Assembly: GCF_964340395.1 (NCBI RefSeq)
Contig: NC_135552.1
Coordinates: 21,573,181 to 21,637,180 of the forward strand
Length of the DNA stretch: 64,000 bases
From: Glandiceps talaboti
Taxonomy: Eukaryota; Hemichordata; Enteropneusta; Spengelidae
Direction of reading: 5' to 3'
Below, in pieces: positions 1-12,090 of this stretch. How positions within the stretch are numbered: the first letter of the stretch is position 1; each line of letters starts with the position of its first letter. The position numbers were made by a program, and so were the translations under genes. A model generated the notes under the pieces. The model did not search any database and was not told the origin of the DNA. It saw only the letters and a program-made list of their open reading frames with translations.

Positions 1-320
1 TATAAATGATACCAGCAATCTTCAATTATTGATAAGGCACAACTACTTTGTGGATATAAATTACTTGATCAAATCAGACTGCTGACATCAAGTAAAATGC
101 AAGGATCACTTAACAACTTTCAAAAAAAAAATTTCAAGTCTTAAAATTTTGACAAGAGAATTAGTACATGAAAAAGAAACCTTTTTTTAGAAAAGGATAC
201 ACCCTGAATAAACCAATATTTTCAAATAAATGGGTCAACTAAAGGTGACAATATATGTGAAATGGTCAAGCATTCCCAGTCCAGTAAATGAAATCTTAAT
301 TTACTAATTAATTACTACAG
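1..320. other. Unassigned sequence at left edge
   Basis: AT-rich, with no coding signature or repeat recognised. It should lie in intron 3 of the minus-strand integrin gene unless that gene is broken here. Confidence 0.5.
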
Positions 321-632
321 GTGCAATGTATAATGGTTCAACGGATAAATATTTTTGTTGGTATTCTTCTGACCAAATAACTGGACAAAATATGGATCTT
401 GCGGATTCAGGGTTGTAGGATGGAAATATCTGGTCCAGATGGACATATGACTTATGAGCCATGTGTTAACAATTATTTCGGATATGAATTAAATTATCAA
501 GTTAATCGGCTGATTTTTTGGATGTCATCAGTTTGCTCCCATTACAACGTATAGGAAGTGTTAGCCCAGACAGAGTTGTGTTAGTGTTATTACCTCACCA
601 TGCTCACTACTTATGCCAAGATAGTGGTGCAG
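321..632 (+). pseudogene. Probable relic of an integrin alpha exon (the one after the HQWFGA exon), opposite strand
   Basis: After an acceptor-like TTACTACAG the plus strand can be read in three successive frames as a decayed integrin alpha exon. Frame 1 (323-415): TDKYFCWYSSDQITGQ... ending DSG before a stop at 416-418. Frame 2 (411-551): GCRMEISGPDGHMTYEPC, similar to the TC(Y/F)...(V/T).YAPC region. Frame 3 (557-632): PDRVVLVLLPHHAHYLCQ, similar to DRVVLG.PGSYYWQG, ending at a donor-like GCAG|GTATCG. Two frame changes, stops at 416 and 552, and loss of the conserved Trp and Gly residues argue against function. The similarity is judged by eye. It could instead be a divergent or misassembled exon. 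Confidence 0.45.
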
Positions 633-867
633 GTATCGAAAATAGTAGCACCAACACATTCTCGTCACTCTCAGACCACTATTAAAGTGGCACAAGCTGA
701 TAGAGTTTATGTATAATAAATTACGTTGTCAGATCATATGAGTTCAGTTAGTTGCAAGTGATGATTTAAGTATACATCTGTAAGTACAATACTTTGGGTA
801 CTTTTTAATATGAAAAAAAAATTACACCCCCAAAAAACTCAGGGTCTACCCCTTTTATAGTACCATT

Positions 868-1232
868 GGGTCTAAAAAGATAACTGTTTGATTCCAGTTA
901 ACCGACCCCCACCACCTTTCTTTTCACTGCCGACCATCAACTTTTTTTTTTTTTTTTTTTTAGATATATGAGAAAATAATAATAAAATCACAAAAATTGT
1001 AAAGTCTCACAAGAAATAGTGGAAGCAGAAACTGAAATCAACTTAACAAGACAAAATAAAACTGTTCTTCCAATCTGTGATGGATGTACATGCAGTGATA
1101 GGAAGAAATAAACAACACAGAGACCATTCTGAAAACAATGGAAAAGCTCAGTGAACTAGACACTCACACAGAAAAAAATATAATAAAATAAACTAAAAAA
1201 ACCTACCTACCCCACCTATTCTAAAATTGAGC
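868..1232 (-). repeat. Dispersed repeat family A, copy 1
   Basis: The reverse complement of this interval aligns along its whole length with 36419-36771. Shared landmarks in the same order are TTTAGAATAG.TGGGGTAGGTAG, a T/A-rich block, GTGTCTAGTTCA, CA.ATTGG(A)AGA, TTAAGTTGAT.TCA.TTTC, TGA.TTTTATTATT, an A-run, and GGTCGGTTAACTGGAATCAAAC. It has an internal A/T run (942-961), poorly conserved ends and no coding capacity, so it is a short non-autonomous element. A G-run at 1290-1299 lies just outside. Confidence 0.75.
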
Positions 1233-1562
1233 TTAATCGGGCCATAAAAATTTTTTAATTAGGCTTTATAGAAAATAGTGGCCCAACCGAGGGGGGGGGG
1301 TGTCTAATAACTCTGAGGTTCACTAAATAAACAAACGGTACCAAAGAAAGCTTTGTACACAGACAGTTAAATCAATTAGTATATAAAAATAACTATTTTA
1401 TTTTACTTGTACTGCACAAAAAAATAATATTTCTTTTAAGAGACATACACACTTGTTATACAGACTGATTGATATTGATAGTGCCTGTGGTTTGTATATG
1501 ATTGATATACTTATAGGGATATGAAAATGGGGGTGATATTTTTTATCTAATGTAAGACGTAC

Positions 1563-1690
1563 CGCTATCATTCCATTCTTTCTCGATCTGAGGGTAGCTC
1601 CGAACCATTGGTGGGATTTTTCATCGATGGCTTCGTACTCAGCACCTGGCAATGACTGTTTTCTTAATATCTCTTCCTGGGGCATGGCAC
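1563..1690 (-). CDS. Integrin alpha exon 3: start of second FG-GAP repeat
   Basis: This 128-bp exon follows a good acceptor (CTATCTTTCAG) and ends ATAGCG before GTACGTCT. It encodes AMPQEEILRKQSL, then PGAEYEAIDE and KSHQWFGATLRSRKNGMIA. HQWFGAT(V/L)RS is highly conserved at this position in integrin alphas, where it is followed by a hydrophobic pair and CAP. The exon ends in phase 0 exactly where CAPRY would begin. The open frame runs on past both splice sites by chance, so a naive ORF (1398-1775) overstates the exon. Confidence 0.94.
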
Positions 1691-4600
1691 CTGAAAGATA
1701 GTATAAGAATTTCATGACTGAGAAACGTGATCGTGAATTGCTGACTTTGACTTGAGCAAAAGTCAGTGTTCGCACGACGATTAGCGTATATTCAACAGCA
1801 AGTGTGAATTAACAATTGATTAAAATCTACTTTGACAAAACTAGATTAAATAGATTACTTTGAAATGTTCATAATTTACATAACAAACGAAACGTGAACT
1901 CCCTGCACCAGCATTGTTCTTCCATAGACAATAGAGAGAGATTACTTTAAATATGGCCGCTCATGTTATATGCAAATTAGCTGTGAGTGTACCACGTGAC
2001 AAGAGGGTTTCCCCGAGACAAGTGGTGTCGCTTGATTGAGTTCGTCTGGAATAATATACCACAATGAATGCTTGCAATACTTACGCGTACGCGGGCGTAT
2101 TCTCTGATATGATCACTAGCGCTACGCTGGGAAATACGCTGTCGAAATCTGCTGTCATAATTAACTTTCCATGATATATGAAAATCTACACAATTTTAAT
2201 TCTTACAAATATTTGCATACCTGTCGGATCGAACGGAATTTGTCTACATTTCTTATTTGAGGATGACGAGGCCGGACATTTATAAACTGCACCTCCCCTC
2301 GTTACATTGGTCTGCGACGTCTGCGCTTCCGGAGCACCGACCAACAACCTGTACGGATCAAGGAAAGATGTGATAACTCAGAGATACATTGCAATAAATA
2401 TAAACAAACGATTTTTTTTGAAGTATGACTAAAAAGTCCTATTCTTGATAATAGATCCATGATTTAAGCAATACATTACCCTCTTATGGTATTCCCCCGA
2501 GGTTTTGGACGATGCAAAGTCAAATCTTTGATAGCCAGTATGAACTTTATTAAAGCTCCAAAAATCATACGCTCCGAAAAGAGCCGACACATCTTTAATG
2601 TTACAGATATTCAATATCTAAGTCGTGAAAGGAGAAACGGCCTGAGTGAAAATACGCAGTGGTGCAAGTTTTATGGTCACCGTAGAGACTAAAACGCTAT
2701 ACTTTGCACATACAAAAACGTTATATATTTTTTCTTTAATATCAAAAGGGCAAAGGCAAGTTCACGTTCAACGCTTTGCTCTTGATAAGGTTCCATTCAT
2801 TTTGGTCATTTCCCCTTTACTAGTTAAAGGGAGAGTTGGCATTTATTTTAATGCATAGTGCTAATTTGGAGGGTGCAGCGAAGTTCAAGTGTTCACTGCT
2901 AGTGAAAACTCTTTTAGATTTACGAGACAAATTGAAAAGTGACAGGATCAGACTTCATCTATTTTTTTTCACTATGAACCACGCACACCACTTTCCGAAA
3001 TGCACATAGACTACTATATGAATTGAATAGTGTCGAACTTGAATGTAATTAACGTCCATGAGAAGTGCGACGATATCATGAGTCTCGGGGGAGGGTGGGA
3101 GGAAACAATATTAATACATGCACATTTAAAACCAAACAGCAACACCAAAACGACGCATACATACGTTGAGAAAAACAAGAATATTTACAATTTAATGTAT
3201 TATGCAAATCTAGAAACTAGGTCGCGACGTAGAACTAATTGTATATACAGATTATCATGATGTAATTCTCGTGCACTGAATTTTTTCGTTTGGAAATCTC
3301 TTGGGAGTGGGGAGACGTACGAGAAAAAAAAAAGCAAAGTGGTCAATTTATCGTTTATTTTGAATTTTCTGTATCTGGATCAATCCAATAGGCGTTTTAA
3401 CGTTGTATGCAACGATACACAATACCATGCCATAAACGAGTTACACGAGGTATATTGAAAACAAATTACTATTCACGTGTTACTGTTAATAGCGCAAACC
3501 AGGAGATAATATGATGGATAAATTCCCCCAACAGGAGACGACGCCGACGAATAATTCCCCGGGAAAATTACAATTGATCGCCACACTCTACGTCCATAAT
3601 AGCTCTATAATGAGCTGTGGATTGGATGTAATTGAGAAAATTTAATTGATGCAAATTAAGGCGACAATTAATTATTCGTATTCCAAAGATAAAATTCATA
3701 ATGGGATGAAATTATGAACATTTCAGACCATTTTATCTATTTCAAAAACATCTCGATTAATAAGGTCAAATGGATTTACGTACGCGGTGACCAAGTTCAC
3801 TGAACAAATGAATCGTTACTCCTGGCAACTTGTACTTAAATTTCACGTTGAAAACCAAGTACGGAATTACAATTTGGAGCAGCCACAGAAGAGTTGAAGG
3901 TTAGGTCTACAGTGAGCGACTTTGCTTAGATCGTTGAACTTGACATATGAATATTTGGTTTCGATTTCAAGATAATAGGAACTTGAACTCTTTGGGGACA
4001 AGAGTCGTTGGTTCAAGTGAACCCTTGGCATTTAGAAGTAAATCACTCCAAGTTTCGCCATCGGTCAAAAATTACAACAAAACCATAAAAAAATTAAGAT
4101 GAGAGGATGGGTTGATTGATGGAGAATGAATTCATTGAGGTGAAAATAAGAAACAAATTTCAATAACTATATATACGCTACCACGGTAACATTTTTTTCC
4201 TATTTCATTTTGAATGAAATATGTTTTTAAAAATACCAACTAAGTCGTTGATGACATGAATTCAATTATCGTAACAGTATATCTCTGTCGGAAGTTCAAT
4301 TTTACAAAGAGAAAAATAAACTTTACAAAAGTGCACGACGATCATCAATACACAATATTACAGGTAAATTTAAATACTTGGTATATAGCGGTCAGGGAAC
4401 GCTGATTCAGGTAACGTTGTGCGAAACACGCACATCCAGGAGTAAATGGTAAATCATCATCAACACAGATAATCCCGACCTCACCGGCGAATCTTTACAA
4501 CGCACGGGAGTATACAGCGTACCCCGAAAGACAACACGCGCACGTAAAAAGGGATCATCCCGGAGAGCTTCGTATGTCATCCTGTATCACCGCTAGGTGT

Positions 4601-4919
4601 GTCATCATCACCCGCACACTTTATCATCCATCGTACAAATTCAGAGAAGCGAGCTTTTACACTGTCTGATAAAGATGAGTTTTTGAAAAACAAATTCACA
4701 GGTAGTTGATAGGGCAATCACATCCAAACATTTACTACGTACAGTCCCCCTCACTTACCAGTTCGAACCCTCTGTCTGATGCAGTGACACAGAGAAACCG
4801 AACAAGGTGTCAGCCGGGCCTGTATGGATGATTGGTAACGATGTATCGATGTTAAATCCACATATAAATGTTGGCAACAAGGTAAATATCCAAAAGTGAA
4901 CACAGCTCAGAGTTGTCAT
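1563..4919 (-). CDS. Integrin alpha subunit, N-terminal part (three coding exons, gene continues off the left edge)
   Basis: Integrin alpha chains pair with a beta chain at the plasma membrane and bind extracellular matrix or cell-surface ligands. CDS join on the minus strand: 4919-4759, 2348-2221, 1690-1563, giving 139 residues. Seen: a hydrophobic leader (1-21), mature start FNIDTSLP as in other integrin alphas, first FG-GAP unit LFGFSVSLHQ...LLVGAPEAQT (about 39-64), GGAVYKCP with Cys78 and Cys88 placed like the conserved first disulfide, and HQWFGATLRS (123-132) opening the second FG-GAP unit. N68-V-T is a potential N-glycosylation site. Split codons match across both introns (W54 and G97), so this looks like an intact gene rather than a processed copy. 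An I domain, if present, would lie further downstream, so the ligand class cannot be assigned. Exon 4 should start near the CAPRY motif and is not visible on this strand in 1-1562. Confidence 0.95.
1691..2220 (-). other. Intron 2 of the integrin alpha gene (530 bp)
   Basis: Bounded by GTATGC at the exon 2 side and CTTTCAG at the exon 3 side. It contains a CpG-dense patch around 2083-2153 (ACGCGTACGCGGGCGT and nearby sites). No repeat or other feature is recognised. Confidence 0.9.
2221..2348 (-). CDS. Integrin alpha exon 2: first FG-GAP/GAP motif and first disulfide
   Basis: The 128-bp exon lies between an acceptor (TTGATCCGTACAG) and a donor (ACAG then GTATGC). It reads LLVGAPEAQTSQTNV, then TRGGAVYKCP and a serine/lysine stretch ending KKCRQIPFDPT. 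LLVGAP followed by GGAVY.C and C..I.FD is the integrin alpha blade-1 signature. The last G starts the codon completed by GT in exon 3 (Gly97). Phases at both ends agree with the neighbouring exons. Confidence 0.95.
2349..4758 (-). other. Intron 1 of the integrin alpha gene (2,410 bp)
   Basis: Starts with GTAAGTGA after exon 1 and ends in CCGTACAG before exon 2. The short frames inside it (for example 2429-2692, 3030-3260) show no protein signature. The part nearest exon 1 (about 4380-4640) is rich in CpG and could hold regulatory sites, but no specific site is identified. Confidence 0.88.
4759..4919 (-). CDS. Integrin alpha exon 1: start codon, signal peptide and first FG-GAP strand
   Basis: The ATG at 4919-4917 opens a frame of 53 codons plus two bases. 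Residues 1-21 (MTTLSCVHFW then IFTLLPTFICG) are a typical signal peptide, and cleavage before F22 would give the classical FN(I/L)D amino terminus. G34-P35 and LFGFSVSLHQ (39-48) are the beta-propeller start. The exon ends TCGAAC TG followed by GTAAGTGA, a near-ideal donor, and the split TG|G codon restores W54 with exon 2. The exon is only 161 bp. The start is well fixed because the leader begins directly at this Met and no in-frame upstream Met is needed. Confidence 0.94.
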
Positions 4920-5110
4920 TGCGTCAACAAATCGCGCTTGGCAGAGATTCCAACGGTATCCAGCTCCCGAATCGTCAACTAACTAAACAGTAGCATGCAA
5001 TCCATGACGATACCACGCAGCGACTGAACACAGGGTGGATATGTGAGTGTTGTATGAATGGGCCTGCATGTTAATATCGGGGCGTGTCCTCCTACTATAA
5101 TGATATCATA
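4920..5110 (-). promoter_or_regulatory. Probable 5' UTR and core promoter of the integrin alpha gene
   Basis: This is the sequence immediately upstream of the integrin start codon. On the minus strand it holds GGACACGCCCC (rc of 5079-5089), which resembles an Sp/KLF-type GC box, and an AT-rich stretch (TATGATATCATTATAG, about 5095-5110). If transcribed from there, an eight-codon upstream ORF (ATG at 5005-5003, stop at 4981-4979) would precede the main start. No transcription start site can be fixed from sequence alone. Confidence 0.35.
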
Positions 5111-8100
5111 TTAATGACTAAGTCGCTGGCCTCGACTATTTGATCATGTTTTTTTTTCTTCTGGTATTGATTGACGTATTTTACCAGTCCTTCGTTGCTA
5201 AACATCTACTTAATAAAAATAAAAATCATAATCGAAATATTGATAACGTAATGTATAAACATCAGAAATACACGGCATGTTTATTGGACATGTTTTGTAC
5301 GTTTTTACCTGATGTAGGGTCGTACGTTTATGACTCCCTAAATTAAAACTCTTAGTCCTAATGATATGTGAGGCAGGTGGCTAAGTGTAATTAAAAGATA
5401 AGAGCGTCGCTGGCTCATTAGAGTCATCACCAAGACAACGAATGCTCACAATGATGCGAATGGCATAATAGCAGTATATGTGTGTCACTATCAACTGGCT
5501 ACGCCCTCAACGACGAAAGTGTTAAAGCTGAAAGACGAGTTCGTTTGAGGTCACACTAGAGCTAATAGCAAAGTTTTGCAATTTAAGCAGGTCTTGTACT
5601 GATGTGATTTCGATTAACATTTCTATTACATTGGATTTACATACATGTACAGCAAGGGCAAATTTCAATACTAAACAGTGACTTGGCAGAAGTGTGTTGA
5701 ATTGACTGCACTAAGAATGTTTTAAAAACCGGAAGAAAATGTTCTGTTGTTTTTATTTACACCGTGATAATTTATTCTAATTTGAATTTGAATCTAATTA
5801 ATGAGTCCAGTCAATGATGTGGCGTACAGTAGTGACTGGCCAACATATACTACTCTCCGACCCTGAAACGTAGTGTTCGTGTCAAACTTTTATTAATATG
5901 AACTAAACCAATTTAGAGCATGCTGTTAAAGTTGTTCACAAATGCCTTTTCTTTGACTGTGGTTTGTCACTAAGCCATATAACATAACTCGTAGATACAT
6001 TATACAAACATAAAATTATCCCTATCTTAGAAATCTATGCTAACAAATTTTAACATTTTAAATGATAATGGCATAATTGAAAATTTACAATGACTGAAAG
6101 TATATAGTAAATGATATAATGATAATATTAAAAATGAGCGAGCTAAAATTATGTTACATGTAACTTGAAAGTTTCGTCTATTCTGATGTGTATCTGAGAA
6201 AGCCTGTCGATCATAAAACAGGCAAATACTACTCAAAAGTATTAAAGCCTTATTGGGTTACCGACCTGGTTTACATTGGAAACGTAATGCGTTTCCGTCA
6301 CGTGATAATACATGTAAATGATCTGGTTACAATTCTACAATGAAATGAAAAATGAAAATGTTCATTTGATCAATAATTAAAAAATGATTTTTCATGCCGC
6401 TAGATACAATGAACAATAACTCAATCGCACATTTGCGTTTTCTTGTCAACAAAACAAAACAAATATCAATTAGGGTACTTTGTAACCATAGATACCGTAC
6501 GTTTCTTTTAAATCAAGATTATCAGAGACTATTTCCTATCAATCGTGAAAATAAAAAACAAGGATTACAAAAAACTTGCGATAATAAATCGTTTAGGAAT
6601 TCGAAGTTCAACAATTGTGTGACAGTGACATGGAAAAAATGGGAATAATCAATGTAATAGATGAGAACATACGGTTATGACAGTATTGTGTCTAATTTCT
6701 GCTAAAATGGAGCGATTCAGACGCGTTGCTAAGCTACGGCATATTCACTATACGTTGGGATGAAAGAATGTAATGTTTCTCAGCAAAATTACCAACATCT
6801 AGTTACCACACAGGTAGGTAGGTGATTATAATAGCCCCAACACAATAAATACACGACAGTGTGCTAAGCCGCAAATTTGATAACAAATATAATGAAAAAA
6901 TGACAATGGTATATAGAGAGAATAATCTACATTTTAGCAACTTGAAAGAATTAGGAAATAAAATAAACGTTTTTGGGATATTTTAATATATAATTACAGG
7001 AACAAGGAAATGGGAAGCTCACAATTCAAGGACTTGAAATACTTCTCCGAAGACAACAAATTCATCATTAATCTACACAACATGTTAATTGGAGCTGCTG
7101 AAAATAGACTCTTTTTTTTTACAATAAAATCATGAAATTGAAAAGATGGTATCCAACAGAGTCACGAAGCAAGGAAGGGGGCAGGATATATATAGATATG
7201 GGACATGGAAAATGAAATATTAATGGCATGTACAAGGACCTGACCTGTATTACAACGGAGCTGGTCATAAAGAATACGATTCGGCTAATTCGTTGCTGTC
7301 TCTGTTTACTCTGCCCATATATGTATATATAATTGTCAAACACACACACTATCAAAGAAACTATCAAAGAAAACAACGCTTTTCTTAACATAATATATCA
7401 CCCTATTATTTGTTCATGTCCAAAATGTTACGATATATCATCGGACATTCGTTCTCTCTAGTTACTAGAATTACATGATTACACACAAATATTCCTCCAT
7501 ATGAATATTTCAAAGCTTATTTCTAAGACGATTAGAAAGCTTGTATATAATGTTCATTAAAAGAATTACCCTGGAGATCTATGGGTATACAATTACATAC
7601 AACCTTGCTGGTATTAAAACAGTTTTGAATTATTAATGATTCTTAAAATTATTATGTTGACTTTTAAAAGCAATTGCGCCTTATATATGTGAATTCTGTA
7701 AGCGAAATAGCCTCGAATGCACAGAAATCCATTTTATATAATGTCAACGTTTATTTTGAGTAATGAGAGAAAAAGAACATTGTAAGCTTATACACAGGGA
7801 AAGAACAAAGTTTAGATATGTTTTCTTTTGTCTGTGGGTTAGATTGCAGGCGACACGCTGTACGTTTGAGTCATTTGTTATATACGAGACGTATTATTTT
7901 GTAACTAATTAAGTTACAAGGAAATGAACATCTAATAAGCACAATCCAGAACAAACGATAACTTCACACGATATGACATTTCACATACCCAAAGAAGTCA
8001 CAGAACGCGTATATATACCACCTATGAACAAACACAAAAATTGACCACCATTTGGGGAATTCATTTTCTACACATAAAATGTGTTGCTATGGCAATATCA

Positions 8101-9560
8101 ATGAAACGACTACACTTTCCATGGAAATACAAAAAAGTTGAAATTGACAACAACGCAAATATCGAAGAGCAGGAAATGAACACAGGTAATAATATGAGAT
8201 GGCTCCAGTCTATCGTTTACATGTTGTTTGCTATCTCTGTACAGAGTATATTTGATGAAATGCAAACTGCCATTTGTACAAATTCACGTCGCGATACAGT
8301 ATTGACAATAAATAATAAGAAGACGTTACAACTGAATTACCCAAGCGTGAACTCTATGATACTCCTGAACTAATGTGGAAATGTATATAAAATCCTGATA
8401 ACTCCCCCTCCCATAGCTAGCTTAGAGGGGGAGCCTAGGAGGTCGTGAGACGAAGGGAGATTTGTACCAGTAATTTGAAGATGTTTCCCAAATCCTCAAA
8501 TATTTCCATCGGATACAATGAAATGAATAATTTATTATGCAAATTACCCTCAATAGCTTTGCATCACCAGATAATAATCAGTATGCGACATTATAACATA
8601 CCCATAAAAATTTATTCTCGAAACTAATTTATTTTTTCAAATTAATAATATTGGAATATTTCTATGGAATGAAACTATAACTCGAATCACTTGGGACAGA
8701 ATGTAAAATGTATGCTGATTACTAAAGGTAGAAGTACGTGCAATGATATTATGAATACGACTCCAGAACCAATATCAACCTGTCTGCCATATTGAGAGTA
8801 CTTGATTGGCGGGTGGTGACGCTAAGTCTGTCGGTCAAAAGGGTCTCGATCAACCTTTTAGGAAAAGATGTGCTGTGTCTTCCTTTTCTTGTCAAGACTT
8901 AACCCAATTAGACCCTAATTATTTACGTCAATGAAACCCAAACCTTCAATCTACAAAAAATATCCTAGAATTTGATATCAATTATGGTTCAAAGCCCCAT
9001 CTTTTCCTACTAATCATTAATGAAATATCATTTTCCTTTATTTCTTGCAAGGCGCCAGTGGATCCATCCCTGTCGAGATTAAGTACTTATTGTCAGTTGA
9101 TTTTTTTCTGAGAGACTTCCCTTGTAAACTTGACCTCTATGTATGCAGAAATTGATATATTTGGGGTCGTCAGTCTTAGTATTACTAATTAGACGAGTGG
9201 AGTTATTACATACGACAAAGTGCTGTAAAAGTGTGATTTGTAGCTACTGTCTTAAGTCTTATACTCATCTTGTCTCCATATATCCTATCCTGATAAGCAT
9301 CTTTATTTCATTATCCTATCTTCGTAGTACCCACCTCGGTATATATCTTTATATATTTTCTCATTCTCTCTTTTTTGTCTTTGACTACTCGTGTCTGTCT
9401 CCACCCGTCTCTGTCTTTCGGCCTGTGTATGTCTGTCTATACATGTATATCCCTTCCCCATCTCTCTCCCTATGTGCGATACATGTTGCTATGTATCTGT
9501 GTCGATGTCTGTCTCTCGTTATGTCTCTCTCATTGTCTCTATCCATCGCTCTCCTTCTTT
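5111..9560. other. Gene-free stretch, nothing recognised
   Basis: The short open frames here (5140-5346, 6027-6236, 6394-6648, 7119-7391, 8041-8373, 8445-8627) show no domain, leader, splice context or conserved motif. CpG is moderately frequent. No RNA gene or repeat boundary was seen. Confidence 0.5.
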
Positions 9561-10640
<1,080 letters not shown>

Positions 10641-10713
10641 AATGTCATGGTATGATCACCTGGAAATGTAGATATTGTCATGGTATGATCACCTGGAAAT
10701 GTAGACATTGTCA
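10641..10713. repeat. Tandem duplication of a ~38-bp unit
   Basis: GTCATGGTATGATCACCTGG is followed by AAATGTAGA(T/C)ATT and the whole unit occurs twice in a row with one clear difference, so it is a recent duplication. Confidence 0.9.
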
Positions 10714-11373
10714 TGTTCGTATTAACATCTCTTCATCACAACCGTGAAGTTTTCGATTAAGTTCCTTGAATATATAACATATATCAATGTAGGAAGAAAA
10801 AAATACATTTTTTTTAGTTCGGCCTCAGGACCCCCCCCCCCCCCGCCTTCTAAAATTGAACATTGTTTCATACAGCGCAATCAATTTCAAATCATGATCA
10901 GTATGCACTAGTGTATGCATTGCTCTGAATACAAAGCCAGTATGTAGTAAGGAAAACAGTGTACTTTCATTGACACTTTAATGTATTTTAGTGCCATGCA
11001 TTTACTATTGCGAAAATTCTTCCGAAAAATGACATTTTTTCAGCAATAATTGTATTTAGATGTAGAAATCAGATCCAATATTATTATAGTTTTTGTAGGA
11101 TTAGAGCTAAAAATGGTTTAAGACCCAAACACCCCGAACTAAAAGTGTATATTTTTTATCCTAGTATATTGCACCTATTGTTCTCTGTCCCTCACTTGAG
11201 ACCAAGTACCTCACCACTCAATTCAACATATATTTCTCTGTAATTGAGACCACCATAACGATGGTTATCACTATAAAACATTAGATATTATCACAGATCA
11301 CCAAATGAGTACAGTAGGGAAAATCTCGCTCGTCGTCATGACCATTAAGTTTAGACCAATTCTCTCAGAACAT

Positions 11374-11733
11374 GATACTACCAAAGCAGAGTGACTATAG
11401 AGATAATGAGACGGCACGATTTTTTTGACATCTCATACAATGCGATGTTTCTCGTTACAAATTACACCAACACAATACAGACACTGATAGTGCGCACGCA
11501 CAATGTTACATTTTATCTCATTGTGAATACAAATTAACAGTTTTGTCTTTGAATATTCTTGTTTCATTCGACAGGATGTTGATTTGAGAAGAAATGTATC
11601 GTTTTATGTGCTTGCGCGTTTTCAGTGCCTCTATTTTGTTTTATGTAATTTGTAACAAAATACCCTGTGTGAGACATAAAAACATCATGCTGCCTAATTG
11701 AAACTCTAATAGTCACTCTGGTTTGGTAGTATC
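11374..11733. mobile_element. Foldback MITE, copy 1
   Basis: Begins GATACTACCAAAGCAGAGTG and ends with the inverted form CACTCTGGTTTGGTAGTATC. The symmetry continues inward (GTTACAAATTAC near 11453 against GTAATTTGTAAC near 11645), so most of the element folds back on itself. It aligns along its length with 56207-56577. No transposase frame is present, so mobilisation would need a partner element elsewhere. A target-site duplication cannot be called with certainty. Confidence 0.88.
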
Positions 11734-11797
11734 TCATTGCAACTTGACTCCTCACCGCCGTAACTATCATCTTCATAATCCCCATAATCCTCACAAT

Positions 11798-11835
11798 CCT
11801 CCTCCTCCTCCTCCTCCTCCTCCTCCTCCTCCTCC

Positions 11836-11916
<81 letters not shown>

Positions 11917-11980
11917 CCACCACCACCACCACCACCACCATCATCACCACCACCACCACCACCATCACCATCACCATCAT
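11798..11980. repeat. Compound trinucleotide repeat (TCC)n-(ATC)n-(CAC)n
   Basis: TCC repeats (11798-11836) grade into ATC (11837-11913) and CAC with a few ATC interruptions (11914-11980). It starts about 65 bp after the MITE end. Poly-His, poly-Met and poly-Pro frames across it are artefacts. Confidence 0.97.
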
Positions 11981-12055
11981 CTTTTATCTTTTAAGGAACA
12001 TTTATTAATATTGAAACCCGTTACAATTAAAAACTAAAAACTTCGTACAAGGTAT

Positions 12056-12090
12056 CACCACCACCACCACCACCACCACCACCACCACCA
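12056..12090. repeat. (CCA)n trinucleotide repeat
   Basis: About 11 CCA units, separated from the 11.8-kb array by 75 bp of other sequence and probably related to it. A short CCT run also occurs at 12315-12342. Confidence 0.95.

Noticed and set aside
1398-1775. Full 125-codon minus frame taken as one protein
   Set aside because: Only 1563-1690 is coding. Splice sites at both borders and integrin similarity show the rest is intron read-through.
5111-9560. tRNA or other structural RNA genes
   Set aside because: I looked for T-loop motifs (GGTTCGA and variants) with matching acceptor stems here and elsewhere in the window and found none.
11564-12037. Poly-His, poly-Met and Pro-rich frames
   Set aside because: They come from the TCC/ATC/CAC trinucleotide array and the adjoining MITE end, with no gene context.
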